From JAGTVG01 sp963820995 (GTDB lineage Bacteria; Bacteroidota; Bacteroidia; Cytophagales; Cyclobacteriaceae), in contig CAWGCL010000008.1 in NCBI GenBank assembly GCA_963820995.1, positions 248,001 through 312,000 on the forward strand: DNA of 64,000 bases, in the 5' to 3' direction. Within the stretch, counting starts at the first letter, position 1, and each line of letters begins with the position of its first letter. Shown here in pieces: positions 48,235 to 57,951 of the stretch. The position numbers were made by a program, and so were the translations under genes. The notes under the pieces were generated by a model. It saw only the letters and a program-made list of their open reading frames with translations, was not told where the DNA came from and did no database searches.

Positions 48235-49497
48235 ATGAAGATGCCGAAAAACAGAAGAATCTTCCTTAAGAATTCCGCTCTTCTATCACTGGGCGCCTAT
48301 ATGCCTCTTTTCGCTTGCAATAATTCCAAAACCGGTGAAACAGGAAATGATCTCGATGATATCATGAAGGCAGAAGTAATCAACCGGAAGCAGTTCTATA
48401 CTCCTTTAATTATAGAAAAGGTGGAACTTTTGCGGTTTAAAAACAATTTCCTGTGCCGGGTAAGAACAAGCGACGGAGCCGAAGGATTATCTGTCAGCAA
48501 TAATATGCAGATGGTTTCCTTATATCCAATATTTATAAACCGGATTCAATCCTTTTTTATTGGCAAGGATGCACGCGATATAGAATCACTGATCGAAGAA
48601 GTATATGTTTTTCAAAGCAATTATAAACTTCAAAGTCTGGCATTGTGGGTCCCGGTAGCTACAATTGAATTCGCCATTCTCGATTTGCTGGGCCGGGTTG
48701 CAGGCAAATCAATTGGGGAAGTAATCGGAACAATCCATAACAAAGAGATAGCTGTATACCGCGCCAATAATTTCCGCGGAAGAACCGCTGAGGAATCCAT
48801 TGAACATATCAGTCGTAATGTTGAGAACTCAAAGGCCAAAGCCTTGAAGTTCAAGGTAGGTGGAAGAATGCGGAATAACCGGGATGAGCCGCCGGGCCGA
48901 ACGGAAGCATTGATTCCCTTGGTAAGAGAAACATTTGGTGATGAAATGACCATTTATGCAGATTCGAATGGCTCTTATACAGTAGATGAAGCCATAAGGA
49001 TAGGAAAAATACTGGAGGAATATGCGGTGGACTTTTATGAGGAACCCGTACCATTCGACTGGTATGAAGAGACCAGAAAAGTAGCTGATTCACTTAAAAT
49101 TCCAATAGCTGGAGGTGAGCAGGAAGGCAGCCTGCATCAGTTTAAATGGTTGATCGAAAACGATGCCTTACAAATCGTTCAGCCTGATATATTTTACTTC
49201 GGGGGGATGATCCGTTCAACCCGTGTAGCAAAAATGGCAGCCAGTTTGGGAAAAGATTGCACACCTCACATTTCCGGTTCAGGACTTGGGTACCTGTATA
49301 TGCTGCATTTTGTATCCACTCTTACAAACCCGGGTCCTTTTCATGAGTTTAAGGGTTTTAATACGGAGATCCCATTTGAGTGTAAAACATCTGATCTAAG
49401 TACCAATAATGGGATCGTTACTGTTCCTTCAGGCCCAGGTTCGGGTGTGGATATAGATCCGGAATATATAGCAAAACATCAGTTAGTTTTAATCTAA
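48235..49497 (+). CDS. Exported enolase-superfamily (mandelate racemase/muconate lactonizing) protein
   Basis: A 420-residue protein with a Tat-like signal (KNRRIFLKNSALLSLG) that ends in a lipobox-like LFAC, so it may be a lipoprotein. The barrel keeps the mandelate-racemase features: a KxK-type LKFKVGGRM, metal ligands Asp in IYADSNGSY, Glu in FYEEPVPFDW and Glu in AGGEQEGSLH, and a late His in CTPHISGSG. Members dehydrate or epimerise sugar acids. Cytosolic location is usual for the family, so an exported one next to GH43 and an exported oxidoreductase is noteworthy. 58 bases after the GH43 gene. Confidence 0.88.
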   Translation: MKMPKNRRIFLKNSALLSLGAYMPLFACNNSKTGETGNDLDDIMKAEVINRKQFYTPLIIEKVELLRFKNNFLCRVRTSDGAEGLSVSNNMQMVSLYPIFINRIQSFFIGKDARDIESLIEEVYVFQSNYKLQSLALWVPVATIEFAILDLLGRVAGKSIGEVIGTIHNKEIAVYRANNFRGRTAEESIEHISRNVENSKAKALKFKVGGRMRNNRDEPPGRTEALIPLVRETFGDEMTIYADSNGSYTVDEAIRIGKILEEYAVDFYEEPVPFDWYEETRKVADSLKIPIAGGEQEGSLHQFKWLIENDALQIVQPDIFYFGGMIRSTRVAKMAASLGKDCTPHISGSGLGYLYMLHFVSTLTNPGPFHEFKGFNTEIPFECKTSDLSTNNGIVTVPSGPGSGVDIDPEYIAKHQLVLI

Positions 49498-49591
49498 AAG
49501 ATATCATTTGAATATTTTTTCAATTAAATTAACAGGTGATTAAAATAATTCGTTGAAATCATTCTCAAACTAATATTACAAATTTTTTATT

Positions 49592-50884
49592 ATGAAAAAG
49601 AAATCTTTATCCCGCAGAAAATTCATCAGGAATAGCGCCGGGCTTGGTCTAACTGCAAGCATAGGCTCTGTAATCCCTTCCACGGCAAAATCTTATTCCC
49701 GGATCATGAAAGCCAATGAACGGATCAATATGGGAGTTATCGGTTGCGGAGGAATGTCCAATGCCCATATGGATGCCTTGCTGAAGATGAAAGAGACAGA
49801 TGATGTGGCCATAGCAACCGTATGTGATATTTTTGATAAGAGGCTGGATGCTGCTAAGGAAAAAACCAAAGCCAAAGGGGTTAAGAGCTACCTGGACATA
49901 TTAAATGATAAAGATATAGACAGTGTTCTTATTGCCACACCAGAGCACTGGCACCACAGGATGATCCTGGATGCCATAGATGCAGGTAAGCATATCTATA
50001 CAGAAAAGCCCATGACGCATACTATTGAAGAATCAAGGGAAGTAGTAGATGCTATGAAAACAGCTAATGTTAAGTTACAGGTTGGCGTGCAGGGCATGTC
50101 GGATGATTCATATGAAACTGCAAACAAGTATATCAAAGAAGGTGCACTGGGTGATGTAGTAATGGCACATATTGATTATTCAAGGAATTATAAAGGCGAT
50201 GATTTCTGGGCCTATGAGATTGACAACGATGCAAAACCTGGTGTTAATCTGGATTGGGAGGCATGGCTTGGTCCTGCCCCAACCGTTGCCTGGGATCCAA
50301 GACGGTATTTCCAATGGAGGAAATACTGGGATTATTCAGGGGGAATAGCAACCGATTTGTTTATACATCGAATTACAAGGATCCTCAAATCAATAGATCT
50401 GAAATTTCCAGATACAGTAGTCGCCTCTGGGGGCTTATGGCATTATGAAAAGACCAGGGGGGAAATTCCTGATACATTCAACATGATGGTAAACTACCCT
50501 GAAAAATTAACTGCTTTGGCCGTGTCTTCCCTGGCTAATGATACACCAATCAGGCACTTGATCAGGGGGCACAAGGGAACTCTTGAATTTACCAGAAGCG
50601 GATTCGTGATCACTCCACAAAAATCTGTAACGGATTCTGTGATCAGCGGAACCGGAGAAGATGTCAATAAAGATGGGCAGATTGTCCATAAAAAGTCGGG
50701 TGCGGAAGATGTTACCCTTCACCATCGCAATCTTTTAAACGCCATCCGTAAAGGAGAAGCCCTGAAATGCGATCAAAACCTGGGCTATTATGGTGTAGTG
50801 GTTTGTATGATGGGTGTTCAATCTTTCCGTCAAAATGCCTATTTACGTTGGGATGGAACAAATCAAAAAGTAATAACAGCCTAA
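49592..50884 (+). CDS. Tat-exported Gfo/Idh/MocA-family oxidoreductase
   Basis: A 430-residue protein with a twin-arginine signal (LSRRKFIRNSAGLGL). The Rossmann motif is INMGVIGCGGMSNAHM; the ATPEHWHHRMILDAI segment and the EKP motif (HIYTEKPMTH) complete the family signature, with WDYSGGIATDLFIHRITRI in the substrate domain. It is related to the broken gene at 20411-21767 but clearly distinct. Intact and followed directly by a strong terminator, so it ends the GH43 - enolase-like - oxidoreductase operon. Likely a periplasmic sugar oxidoreductase or epimerase. Confidence 0.92.
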   Translation: MKKKSLSRRKFIRNSAGLGLTASIGSVIPSTAKSYSRIMKANERINMGVIGCGGMSNAHMDALLKMKETDDVAIATVCDIFDKRLDAAKEKTKAKGVKSYLDILNDKDIDSVLIATPEHWHHRMILDAIDAGKHIYTEKPMTHTIEESREVVDAMKTANVKLQVGVQGMSDDSYETANKYIKEGALGDVVMAHIDYSRNYKGDDFWAYEIDNDAKPGVNLDWEAWLGPAPTVAWDPRRYFQWRKYWDYSGGIATDLFIHRITRILKSIDLKFPDTVVASGGLWHYEKTRGEIPDTFNMMVNYPEKLTALAVSSLANDTPIRHLIRGHKGTLEFTRSGFVITPQKSVTDSVISGTGEDVNKDGQIVHKKSGAEDVTLHHRNLLNAIRKGEALKCDQNLGYYGVVVCMMGVQSFRQNAYLRWDGTNQKVITA

Positions 50885-50897
50885 ATTCAAATAAAGA

Positions 50898-50938
50898 TAA
50901 GCGTGGTATAGCAAATTGAGTACCACGCTTATTTTTTT
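50898..50938 (+). terminator. Strong intrinsic terminator
   Basis: TAAGCGTGGTA (50898-50908) pairs perfectly with TACCACGCTTA (50921-50931) across a 12-base loop and is followed by seven T's (50932-50938). It closes the plus-strand operon ending at 50884. Confidence 0.9.
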
Positions 50939-51025
50939 CTACTCGATTAAAATATTATCTGGATTTTCCTATTTGCAAGTTAATACCTTCGGACCAGGCC
51001 TGAGGGATGATCAATCATGAATTCC

Positions 51026-51541
51026 CTAATCTTCCATAATTTCTCGCCGGGCCAGCTTTTTGCGAATATCTGTCAAGGCCCTTAAACCTGCCGATCCATA
51101 CCATTGTTTAAGTTCCATAACCAAACTTCCTGCCTGTATTGCAGGATCTGCATTTGTTAAACCCTCAGCTTCTTTAAGACTTCGGACATTGAAAATATAG
51201 ATACCCCTGATCTCCCCATCTCCAAAAAACGGGCCTGCCAATACCAGTTTGCCTGCTTCAGCCATCCTACCGATATTATCCATGTGGGGCATTTGCAGCT
51301 TTACAGCATCTGCAGAATCAAGATCCCTGTTCGGACCTCTTTTCAGAAAAGACATTACATATTTCTTCATCCCATATTCATCGGCCCCATATTCAGCTGC
51401 TTTTAGTGAATCATTCATAAGTGATCTTACATCTTGAGCAAGATCTGTTTTGCCTGTCTCTTGTATTTTCTCATTATCGCAGGCTGGTAATACTGTGCAA
51501 AAAAAGAATACGTATACGGCTACAGCTACAATTTTATTCAT
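51026..51541 (-). CDS. YciI-like domain lipoprotein
   Basis: A 171-residue protein with a lipoprotein signal ending VLPAC (Cys21). The mature part has a YCII-related ferredoxin-like domain (KKYVMSFLKRGPNRDLDS, LVLAGPFFGDGEIRGIYIFN) with the family His in QMPHMDNIGRMAEAGK. YciI-type domains form dimeric alpha+beta barrels with an uncertain catalytic role; exported versions are fairly common in Bacteroidota. It stands alone on the minus strand, after the terminated operon. Confidence 0.8.
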   Translation of the reverse strand: MNKIVAVAVYVFFFCTVLPACDNEKIQETGKTDLAQDVRSLMNDSLKAAEYGADEYGMKKYVMSFLKRGPNRDLDSADAVKLQMPHMDNIGRMAEAGKLVLAGPFFGDGEIRGIYIFNVRSLKEAEGLTNADPAIQAGSLVMELKQWYGSAGLRALTDIRKKLARREIMED

Positions 51542-51632
51542 CTTTAAATTACTTAGATTGGCAGATTTTGGAAAAATTAAAAAATGATCAGATGATAAGG
51601 TCTTTGGGCCTTAATGAACTAAGATTCAAAAA

Positions 51633-52001
51633 TCAAGTTCTTTTAAATACATAGGGTATTGTTTCATCCAGAATAACAGCCTCATTGATAACCTCTTTAA
51701 TAAGGTCCACAGGGATATCTTCAAGGTTTTTAAATCCTATACTGGATACGAGCTTCCGGCCTTTGGTTTTTAATATGCCTTGCGAATTTGATAGCTCATT
51801 TCCTCTGGTAAATGCCAGCTCAATGGTTCCCTTTTTTGTTGGAAACAGATAACATATCCAGCTTTTCCGGTAATAAAATGGTAAATTATACTGCAGTCTG
51901 GGCACCAGGTTAAATTCCTCAGTTAATAAATCATGAAAAAAATTCATGATTCGCATTTGATCACCCTCAAATCCGCTTATAAAGTCTTCAACCCGGTTCA
52001 T
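51633..52001 (-). CDS. DUF1801 (YdhG-like) domain protein
   Basis: A 122-residue soluble protein of the DUF1801 type: LVPRLQYNLPFYYRKSWICY, then ELAFTRGNELSNSQGIL and an end rich in Glu/Ile helices. Its start codon overlaps the stop of the cellulase-like gene by four bases (ATGA type), so it is translationally coupled to it. Role unknown; in other genomes the family has an iron-chaperone-like fold. The coupling to a glycosidase is odd. Confidence 0.75.
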   Translation of the reverse strand: MNRVEDFISGFEGDQMRIMNFFHDLLTEEFNLVPRLQYNLPFYYRKSWICYLFPTKKGTIELAFTRGNELSNSQGILKTKGRKLVSSIGFKNLEDIPVDLIKEVINEAVILDETIPYVFKRT

Positions 52002-53245
52002 TTTTGCATTCTATGGACAAGTTTTGAATCCAATAGATCATTCTTCACTTTGGCTGACTTGATATGATCTGTTAACTTCTGATGCCATTCAATGTCCCGC
52101 CACATACCTGCAAACTGAGGACCACAAAAATTACTAGTCGAAATAGCCAACCATTGCCCGGTATCAGCGGCAGTAGTTGCCCCCAGGGCACATAATTCTT
52201 TTATCCAATCCCAATCCAGTCCGGGAAGGTCTTTATAATTCACAACAGCCCAGCATTCAGAGGTCATGCATGGTTGATTCAATTCACCAGCCAACGTACC
52301 CAGTTGTTTAATATACCCGGTCAATAGACCTTGCCAATAATCTTTATCCGAATTATACAGATCAAAACCTTCAGCTGCCATCGTTTCAAATCCCTTATAA
52401 CTAAAGGTGTCATCCTGAAAGTCCATCTTCCTGTAGAATTCATTATCGTTCCGCTGACTCATCCAGATATGCGGTTCAAGGTAATCGACGAAGGAAACAT
52501 CTTGTTTTTGAAGTTCATCAAGCTTCTTAATCTCAAAAGAAATCCCCACGGGCAAATCCGGAAAAGCATTCTTCACCTTATCAACGGCTTTTGCCATCCA
52601 GGACATGGAGTTTGTTGTGTACCACCCTCCCCATGTCAATTCCGGAGGATTATTTTTAAAATAGGGTGCCCATAGATCTCCGGGCCATTCATTACAAAGA
52701 TCAACGTAAAATACATTATCCAGCAAATCATCATTTATACTTTCAATCGTTTGAATCCATTGATCTGCCATTTTTTCAGGAGAATCAATCTTCATTCTTA
52801 CATTATCCTCATCTTCCCTGTACCAGGTCGACAATCCCACTTTAACATTATGATCCTTACATTTAGCAATAAATTCATTCAAAGCAGGTTGTACCTGTAC
52901 CTGGATTGTCATTGGGCTTCCCCAGTCAAATGCCGACCAGACCGGAATTAGTTTCCAATTCTTGTTTTTATTGTTGGCAATAAGATGGGGGTATGCATCA
53001 ATGCGCACAGCATTATAGCCACGATCCACCAATTCTGTGAGGGCCACATCCCAATCTTCATAACCGGCACCACTCCACCTGCGTTCAAGCCAGGAAAAGT
53101 CCCACATGGTAAGTGCAAGGGGCTTGATATTTTCTGTTTTTATTCGTTCTTCCATTTTTGATGATCTATTAAAAATTCTGTTTAAAAAAACCGAAGGTCC
53201 CAATCCCGCCAGGGAAGTGGAAAGTAAAAATGTTCTTCTTTTCAT
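51998..53245 (-). CDS. Exported cellulase-like protein (clan GH-A)
   Basis: A 415-residue protein with a Tat/Sec-like signal (MKRRTFLLSTSLAGLG). It is a (beta/alpha)8 glycosidase of clan GH-A: the acid/base Glu in YVDLCNEWPGDLW, the nucleophile Glu in CMTSECWAVV, and clan features such as GYNAVRIDAYPH and LEPHIWMSQRND. It fits the 'cellulase-like' family of Bacteroidota, which hydrolyses beta-linked glycans. It is coupled to the DUF1801 gene downstream and follows the GH95 fucosidase by 28 bases, so the three are likely one operon. Confidence 0.82.
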   Translation of the reverse strand: MKRRTFLLSTSLAGLGPSVFLNRIFNRSSKMEERIKTENIKPLALTMWDFSWLERRWSGAGYEDWDVALTELVDRGYNAVRIDAYPHLIANNKNKNWKLIPVWSAFDWGSPMTIQVQVQPALNEFIAKCKDHNVKVGLSTWYREDEDNVRMKIDSPEKMADQWIQTIESINDDLLDNVFYVDLCNEWPGDLWAPYFKNNPPELTWGGWYTTNSMSWMAKAVDKVKNAFPDLPVGISFEIKKLDELQKQDVSFVDYLEPHIWMSQRNDNEFYRKMDFQDDTFSYKGFETMAAEGFDLYNSDKDYWQGLLTGYIKQLGTLAGELNQPCMTSECWAVVNYKDLPGLDWDWIKELCALGATTAADTGQWLAISTSNFCGPQFAGMWRDIEWHQKLTDHIKSAKVKNDLLDSKLVHRMQK

Positions 53246-53273
53246 AAAAAATGCTTTAATGCCTGTCCGGAAC

Positions 53274-55619
53274 TTAAAACTGATCCGGTCTAAAAGTAAA
53301 TGATTTTCCTGCTCTTATGGCTATGGGCAAAATTTTATCACCATATACTATCTTTAGAGAACCTCCTTTATCTGCCTTAATAATTGCTTTCTCAAGTTTA
53401 TTATCCTTCCAGAAGACATCCACCTCTATGTTCCCTCTCGCTCTCAATCCGGTAATACTCCCAGAATCCCAGGCTGAAGGCAAAGCAGGCAGAAGCCGGA
53501 TTATGTTTCCTTCGTGGGATTGAAGTAACATTTCAGCAATACCAGCCGTATATCCAAAGTTTCCATCAATCTGAAAAGGAGGGTGGGCGTCAAACAAGTT
53601 AACAAAAATCGATTTCTTAAATAAGAGTTGGATATGTTCATATGCCATGTCCCCATCCATCAATCTTGCAGCACAATTTATCAGCCAGGCCCTGCTCCAG
53701 CCAGTTCCTGCTCCTCCATGTTCCAGGCGATAATCCAGGGTTTTTCTCACAGCTTCAAAAATCTCGGGAGTACCTTCCTGTGTAATGCTTGTTCCGGGAT
53801 GAAAACCATACAGGTGGGACATATGCCTATGGCCAGGCTCCATCTCAACATATTCCCTATCCCATTCCAGTATTCTCCCGTCTCTCCCGATTACAAAACC
53901 AGGTCGTAGTTGCTCCCGCTGTTTCCTGATCTTGCCAAGCAGGTCATTTTCTATTTTCAATATTGAACATGTTTTGATATAATTATCAAATACTTCGGCA
54001 ATAACCTGCTGGTCCATAGCGCTTCCAAGGCAGGTAGCTACCTGTTCATCATTTGCATTGATATACCTGTTTTCAGGTGAGGTCGAGGGTGCAGAAATCA
54101 AGGTTCCATCTCTAGGGTCCCTGATTATCCAGTCACTGTAAAATTTAGCTACTTCATGGATCGCAGGGAAAGCCCGGTCCTGAAGAAATGTCTTATCTTG
54201 TGTAAAGGCGAAATGCTCCCAGTAATGTTGCATCATCCATCCCCCGGCACCCAGAGAACATCCCCAATAAGCTGTGGGAGCTCTTAACCATGTTGGTGCC
54301 CAAAGATCAGTTGCGTGTGGCAGAAATGAACCTTCACAACCGAAATTTACCTGAGCGGTTGTTTTCCCATTTTCTACCAGTTTATCAACATAATCGAAAA
54401 GGGGTCCGTTTAATTCACTCAAATTGGTCACATCCGCCAACCAGTAATTCATCTGAAGGTTAATATTCAAATGGTAGTCAGCATTCCAGGGCGCTGTTAT
54501 ATGCTGATTCCACAATCCCTGTAAATTGGCCGGATTTGTCCCTTCCCTTGAAGACGAGATCAATAAATATCTGCCATACTGGAATAAAAGGGTTTCGAGT
54601 CCCGGATCAGGTTTTCCCTGTTTAACATTTTCAATTCTTTCATCAGTAGGTATATTATTCATATCCTCTCCCGATAATTCAAATTTTACCCGGTTATAAA
54701 GACCTTGATAGTCTCTTATATGCAATTTTAGTAACTGATCAAACGCTTTCTCTTCAAGTACCGAAAGCTCGTGCTTATTATGAGCGACCAGATCATCGTA
54801 ATAATAGTCCGAATTAGAAACAATATAAAAAACGGCTTTATTAACTTTCTTAAGTTCGAGATAATCCTCTCCCCGCTTTATTTTCCCCCCGGTATTCAGA
54901 ATTTTCAACTGAGTCTCAAATTTTACTCCTTCTGTAATGGGTGCCGGTTCGGATCTGAATTTAGCTTCATACTGGGTAACCTGACCATTCATTATTAAAA
55001 GGTTATCCTCAGTAGTTTTTACGGTAACAGTTGGATGTCCATTATCGTCTGGTCTGGTTAATTGTACGCGACCATTAAGCCCCTTTTTGGATTCAGTGCT
55101 TATCTCAATTAGGATAGCCTGTTGAGGGTGAGACACAAAAATCCTTTCTTTTACGAGATATCCATTTGTTTTATAAGTAACAGTTGCAGTTGCTTCACTG
55201 ATATTCAACTCCCTCTTATATTCGGTAATGTTCTTGTGGCCGAGATCGATAAAAAGATCGCCCAGAGTTTGATGGGACCTGACGATGGATTTATTTGAAA
55301 ATTTCTCAACAAATAAAGAATCGGCCAGCACATTTTCTCCATTAAAAAGCAATCTCCGGATCTTTCTCAGATCATCAGGATTGCCTTCAGGTTCATCCCA
55401 ACCCAGGTCACCCGGCCACATGGAATCGTCATTCAATTGAAATCTTTCGGTCACAGGGTCTCCAAATACCATAAGGCCTATCCTCCCGTTCCCTAATGGA
55501 AGGGCTTCTTCCCAAATATTAGCCGGTTCAGAATACCATAAAACATCTTTTTTTGGTTCAGGTTGGATAAATCCAAAAAATAAATAAGCGACAAGGCATA
55601 TAAGGATCGTTTTCTGCAT
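53274..55619 (-). CDS. GH95-family alpha-L-fucosidase
   Basis: A 781-residue secreted protein, the usual GH95 length, with signal peptide. The N-terminal beta domain (ANIWEEALPLGNGRIGLMVF) is followed by the (alpha/alpha)6 catalytic part: GTNPANLQGLWNQHITAPWN, the acid Glu in ISAPSTSPENRYI, the EPGHRHMSHLYGFHPG motif and the end of the active site FDAHPPFQIDGNFGYTAGIA. GH95 enzymes invert alpha-1,2-fucosyl (some alpha-L-galactosyl) linkages. First gene of the minus-strand operon with the cellulase-like and DUF1801 genes. Intact. Confidence 0.95.
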   Translation of the reverse strand: MQKTILICLVAYLFFGFIQPEPKKDVLWYSEPANIWEEALPLGNGRIGLMVFGDPVTERFQLNDDSMWPGDLGWDEPEGNPDDLRKIRRLLFNGENVLADSLFVEKFSNKSIVRSHQTLGDLFIDLGHKNITEYKRELNISEATATVTYKTNGYLVKERIFVSHPQQAILIEISTESKKGLNGRVQLTRPDDNGHPTVTVKTTEDNLLIMNGQVTQYEAKFRSEPAPITEGVKFETQLKILNTGGKIKRGEDYLELKKVNKAVFYIVSNSDYYYDDLVAHNKHELSVLEEKAFDQLLKLHIRDYQGLYNRVKFELSGEDMNNIPTDERIENVKQGKPDPGLETLLFQYGRYLLISSSREGTNPANLQGLWNQHITAPWNADYHLNINLQMNYWLADVTNLSELNGPLFDYVDKLVENGKTTAQVNFGCEGSFLPHATDLWAPTWLRAPTAYWGCSLGAGGWMMQHYWEHFAFTQDKTFLQDRAFPAIHEVAKFYSDWIIRDPRDGTLISAPSTSPENRYINANDEQVATCLGSAMDQQVIAEVFDNYIKTCSILKIENDLLGKIRKQREQLRPGFVIGRDGRILEWDREYVEMEPGHRHMSHLYGFHPGTSITQEGTPEIFEAVRKTLDYRLEHGGAGTGWSRAWLINCAARLMDGDMAYEHIQLLFKKSIFVNLFDAHPPFQIDGNFGYTAGIAEMLLQSHEGNIIRLLPALPSAWDSGSITGLRARGNIEVDVFWKDNKLEKAIIKADKGGSLKIVYGDKILPIAIRAGKSFTFRPDQF

Positions 55620-55807
55620 AATTTGCTAAAAAATTATTGGAATGACAATTTAGCAAAGGATTATCAAATACACAGCGATTGAGAAGTAATTTATACCAAA
55701 TCGGCAAGCTGCATTTATATTTGACTCACGGTTACTAGAAGAGATAAGATCTGTCTCACTCTTTTTGGAGCATGAATTGACGCGTTTTTGTTTTTAATGA
55801 ATCTAGA

Positions 55808-56293
55808 TCAGAAATTGTAAGTCAGGTTGTTATAATCTTTAATAACTAAGATAATAGTTCCCCCGGTGGTTTGATAACTATCATTATAATAGGTGGCTAA
55901 ATTCGAAAGATCAAAACAAAATTTCTTTTTTACGATCATCTCGCAAGGATCATCATCGGTAAAGGCCAGAATCAAGTTCAATTGTACAGGATTAGATTCC
56001 ATAAATAGGCCATCAGTATACAATTCTGCACTGACCGGACCGCATCCGCCCCCATATTGAAGCTCAATCATAAGTGAGTCACCTTCAATATTTGAATCAT
56101 TTACAATAAATTCGTTGGTTTCAGCAGAATTATATTGCGATTCGCTTATAATTATACCATCACAAGTTAATTTCACATTCGTATTATCATCTCCTGGAAT
56201 AAACTGCTCATCAGGTGAATTATCGCTGCAACTTATTAGACCAATAAGTACTATAAGAGGAACCAATACCAAATAAATTATCTTCTTATCCAT
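55808..56293 (-). CDS. Lipoprotein of unknown function
   Basis: A 161-residue protein with a lipoprotein signal (lipobox GLISC, Cys22). The mature part has a short acidic linker (DNSPDEQFIPGDDN), a Cys pair region (QYGGGCGPV) and a beta-rich end (CFDLSNLATYYNDSYQTTGG). It belongs to a small-lipoprotein type seen in Bacteroidota that I cannot name. Read opposite to the neighbouring small gene at 56321, 27 bases apart, so they may share a divergent promoter region. Confidence 0.75.
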   Translation of the reverse strand: MDKKIIYLVLVPLIVLIGLISCSDNSPDEQFIPGDDNTNVKLTCDGIIISESQYNSAETNEFIVNDSNIEGDSLMIELQYGGGCGPVSAELYTDGLFMESNPVQLNLILAFTDDDPCEMIVKKKFCFDLSNLATYYNDSYQTTGGTIILVIKDYNNLTYNF

Positions 56294-56320
56294 CCCAATA
56301 CATTTTTATTTCTATAATAA

Positions 56321-56536
56321 ATGAACCGTAAAGAAGCATTATGGTTGGAATATTATCTCTCAATTTTAGCAGATAAATATGTGCAATACAAACATTATGC
56401 AGGTGAGGGAAAAACAATACGGGAATATCGATCTAATTTTCGGACTTTATGTGAATTCCTTTACCCTTCCCTCCAAATTACTCCCTATTACTTAATGGAT
56501 ATGGATCTAATAGAAAATAATGGCACTATATCATAG
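56321..56536 (+). CDS. Small hypothetical protein
   Basis: A 71-residue protein rich in Tyr and Leu (LWLEYYLSILADKYVQYKHY) without membrane helices or known motif. No ribosome site is obvious. Its start is 27 bases from the start of the divergent lipoprotein. It could be a real small gene or a remnant; kept because the composition is protein-like and the frame begins at a sensible place. Confidence 0.4.
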   Translation: MNRKEALWLEYYLSILADKYVQYKHYAGEGKTIREYRSNFRTLCEFLYPSLQITPYYLMDMDLIENNGTIS

Positions 56537-56612
56537 TATTGGAAAATGATCGTCCATTTTACTACCTTACATGATCATTTATTCTAAATAGTATAATAAA
56601 ACCTGATTTGAA

Positions 56613-57647
56613 ATGCTCGAAAATAACAAAAATGTACTTGTGACCGGGATCACAGGATTTATAGGATCCCATATCGCTGTTCAATTGTTAAATGCCGGAT
56701 ATGCAGTGAGAGGTACCATGAGAAATCTGGATAGAAAAGAATCCATTCTCAAAATACTCAAGGAAAATGCGCCTGTTTCTGATAACCTGGAATTTGTGAA
56801 AGGGGAACTGACTGAACCAGAAGATTGGAATAAAGCCATGGAAGGTATCGATTATGTAATGCATGTAGCTTCTCCCCTGCCGTTTGATCTGAAAAAAGAT
56901 GCAAATGATCTTATCATACCTGCAAAAGAAGGGACCTTGAATGTATTAAGAGCAGCAAATAAACATAAGGTAAAACGTGTGGTACTTACCTCATCCATAG
57001 CGGCTATTGGCCACGGTCATAAAGAAAAGATCAGGACATATACTGAAGAAGATTGGACAAATTTAAATGGGGTGGTAAAGGATCTTCCACCATATGTGCA
57101 AAGCAAGACCATTGCAGAATCCGAAGCCTGGAAATACATAAATCAACCTGAAGTTAAAACGGAATTGGTGGCTATTAATCCCGGTTATGTATTTGGGCCA
57201 TTGCTGGAAAAGGATTATAGTGATTCTGCATTAATCGTCAAAAAAATAATGGCAGGTGAAGTTCCCGGATTACCTAAAATAAGTTTCCCATTAGTGGATG
57301 TAAGAGATGTAGCAGAGATGCATCTCTGGGCAATGGAGACACCATCTGCAGCAGGTAATCGTTTTATTTGTCTGAACAGATCCAGTTCGTACCAGGAAAT
57401 CGCTAAAACTCTCAAGGATGCTTTTCCTGAGCTTGCTGAAAAAATTAAAACCTTTGAACTCCCAGATTTCATTATTCGTTTTTACAGCTTATTCGATAAG
57501 GACGTAAAATCAATTACTGGCGAATTAGGGCGTAAGAGAACATTTGATAATTCCCGGGCAGTACAAATGTTCAACTGGAAACCAAGATCCAACAGGGAAG
57601 CCATACTCAGCTTGGGAGAATCCATGATCCGATTTGGTGTGGTTTAA
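56613..57647 (+). CDS. Extended short-chain dehydrogenase (aldehyde/dihydroflavonol reductase-like)
   Basis: A 344-residue NAD(P)-binding protein. The extended-SDR Rossmann motif is VLVTGITGFIGSHIA; the catalytic Ser and Tyr/Lys appear in VVLTSSIAAIGHG and PPYVQSKTIAESEAW (YxxxK). The MHVASPLPF stretch and GYVFGPLL match the dihydroflavonol-4-reductase/aldehyde-reductase branch, which uses NADPH on aldehydes or ketones. It stands alone on the plus strand between short unknown genes and the fasciclin gene. Substrate unknown. Confidence 0.9.
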   Translation: MLENNKNVLVTGITGFIGSHIAVQLLNAGYAVRGTMRNLDRKESILKILKENAPVSDNLEFVKGELTEPEDWNKAMEGIDYVMHVASPLPFDLKKDANDLIIPAKEGTLNVLRAANKHKVKRVVLTSSIAAIGHGHKEKIRTYTEEDWTNLNGVVKDLPPYVQSKTIAESEAWKYINQPEVKTELVAINPGYVFGPLLEKDYSDSALIVKKIMAGEVPGLPKISFPLVDVRDVAEMHLWAMETPSAAGNRFICLNRSSSYQEIAKTLKDAFPELAEKIKTFELPDFIIRFYSLFDKDVKSITGELGRKRTFDNSRAVQMFNWKPRSNREAILSLGESMIRFGVV

Positions 57648-57951
57648 AGATAGACTCCATACTAAAATTGATCCAATCTGGATATCGAATGCATTCCCCA
57701 AAACAGGAAGTGTCCCATTTTGATTCATAACCTCTAAAAGAAGGTATTGCAGATCGATTGGTCCCGGGAAACAAAAAATGTCAGAAAGCTGACTTATCGT
57801 ACTGTTAAATTATTAATAAAAGACCCATTACATCAACTAAACGCGCTTATGCATTAATGCTAATCTGTATTGTTTAATTTTTATTTAAATTTATTGAACA
57901 AAACTTGACCCTTGTTGTTTTCTATTTAATATCAACTTAAAACTAAAAGTT
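57648..57951. other. Intergenic region upstream of the fasciclin gene
   Basis: About 300 bases with no open frame of interest. It holds the promoter of the fasciclin gene, but no clear -33/-7 pair could be assigned. No hairpin or repeat recognised. Confidence 0.35.
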
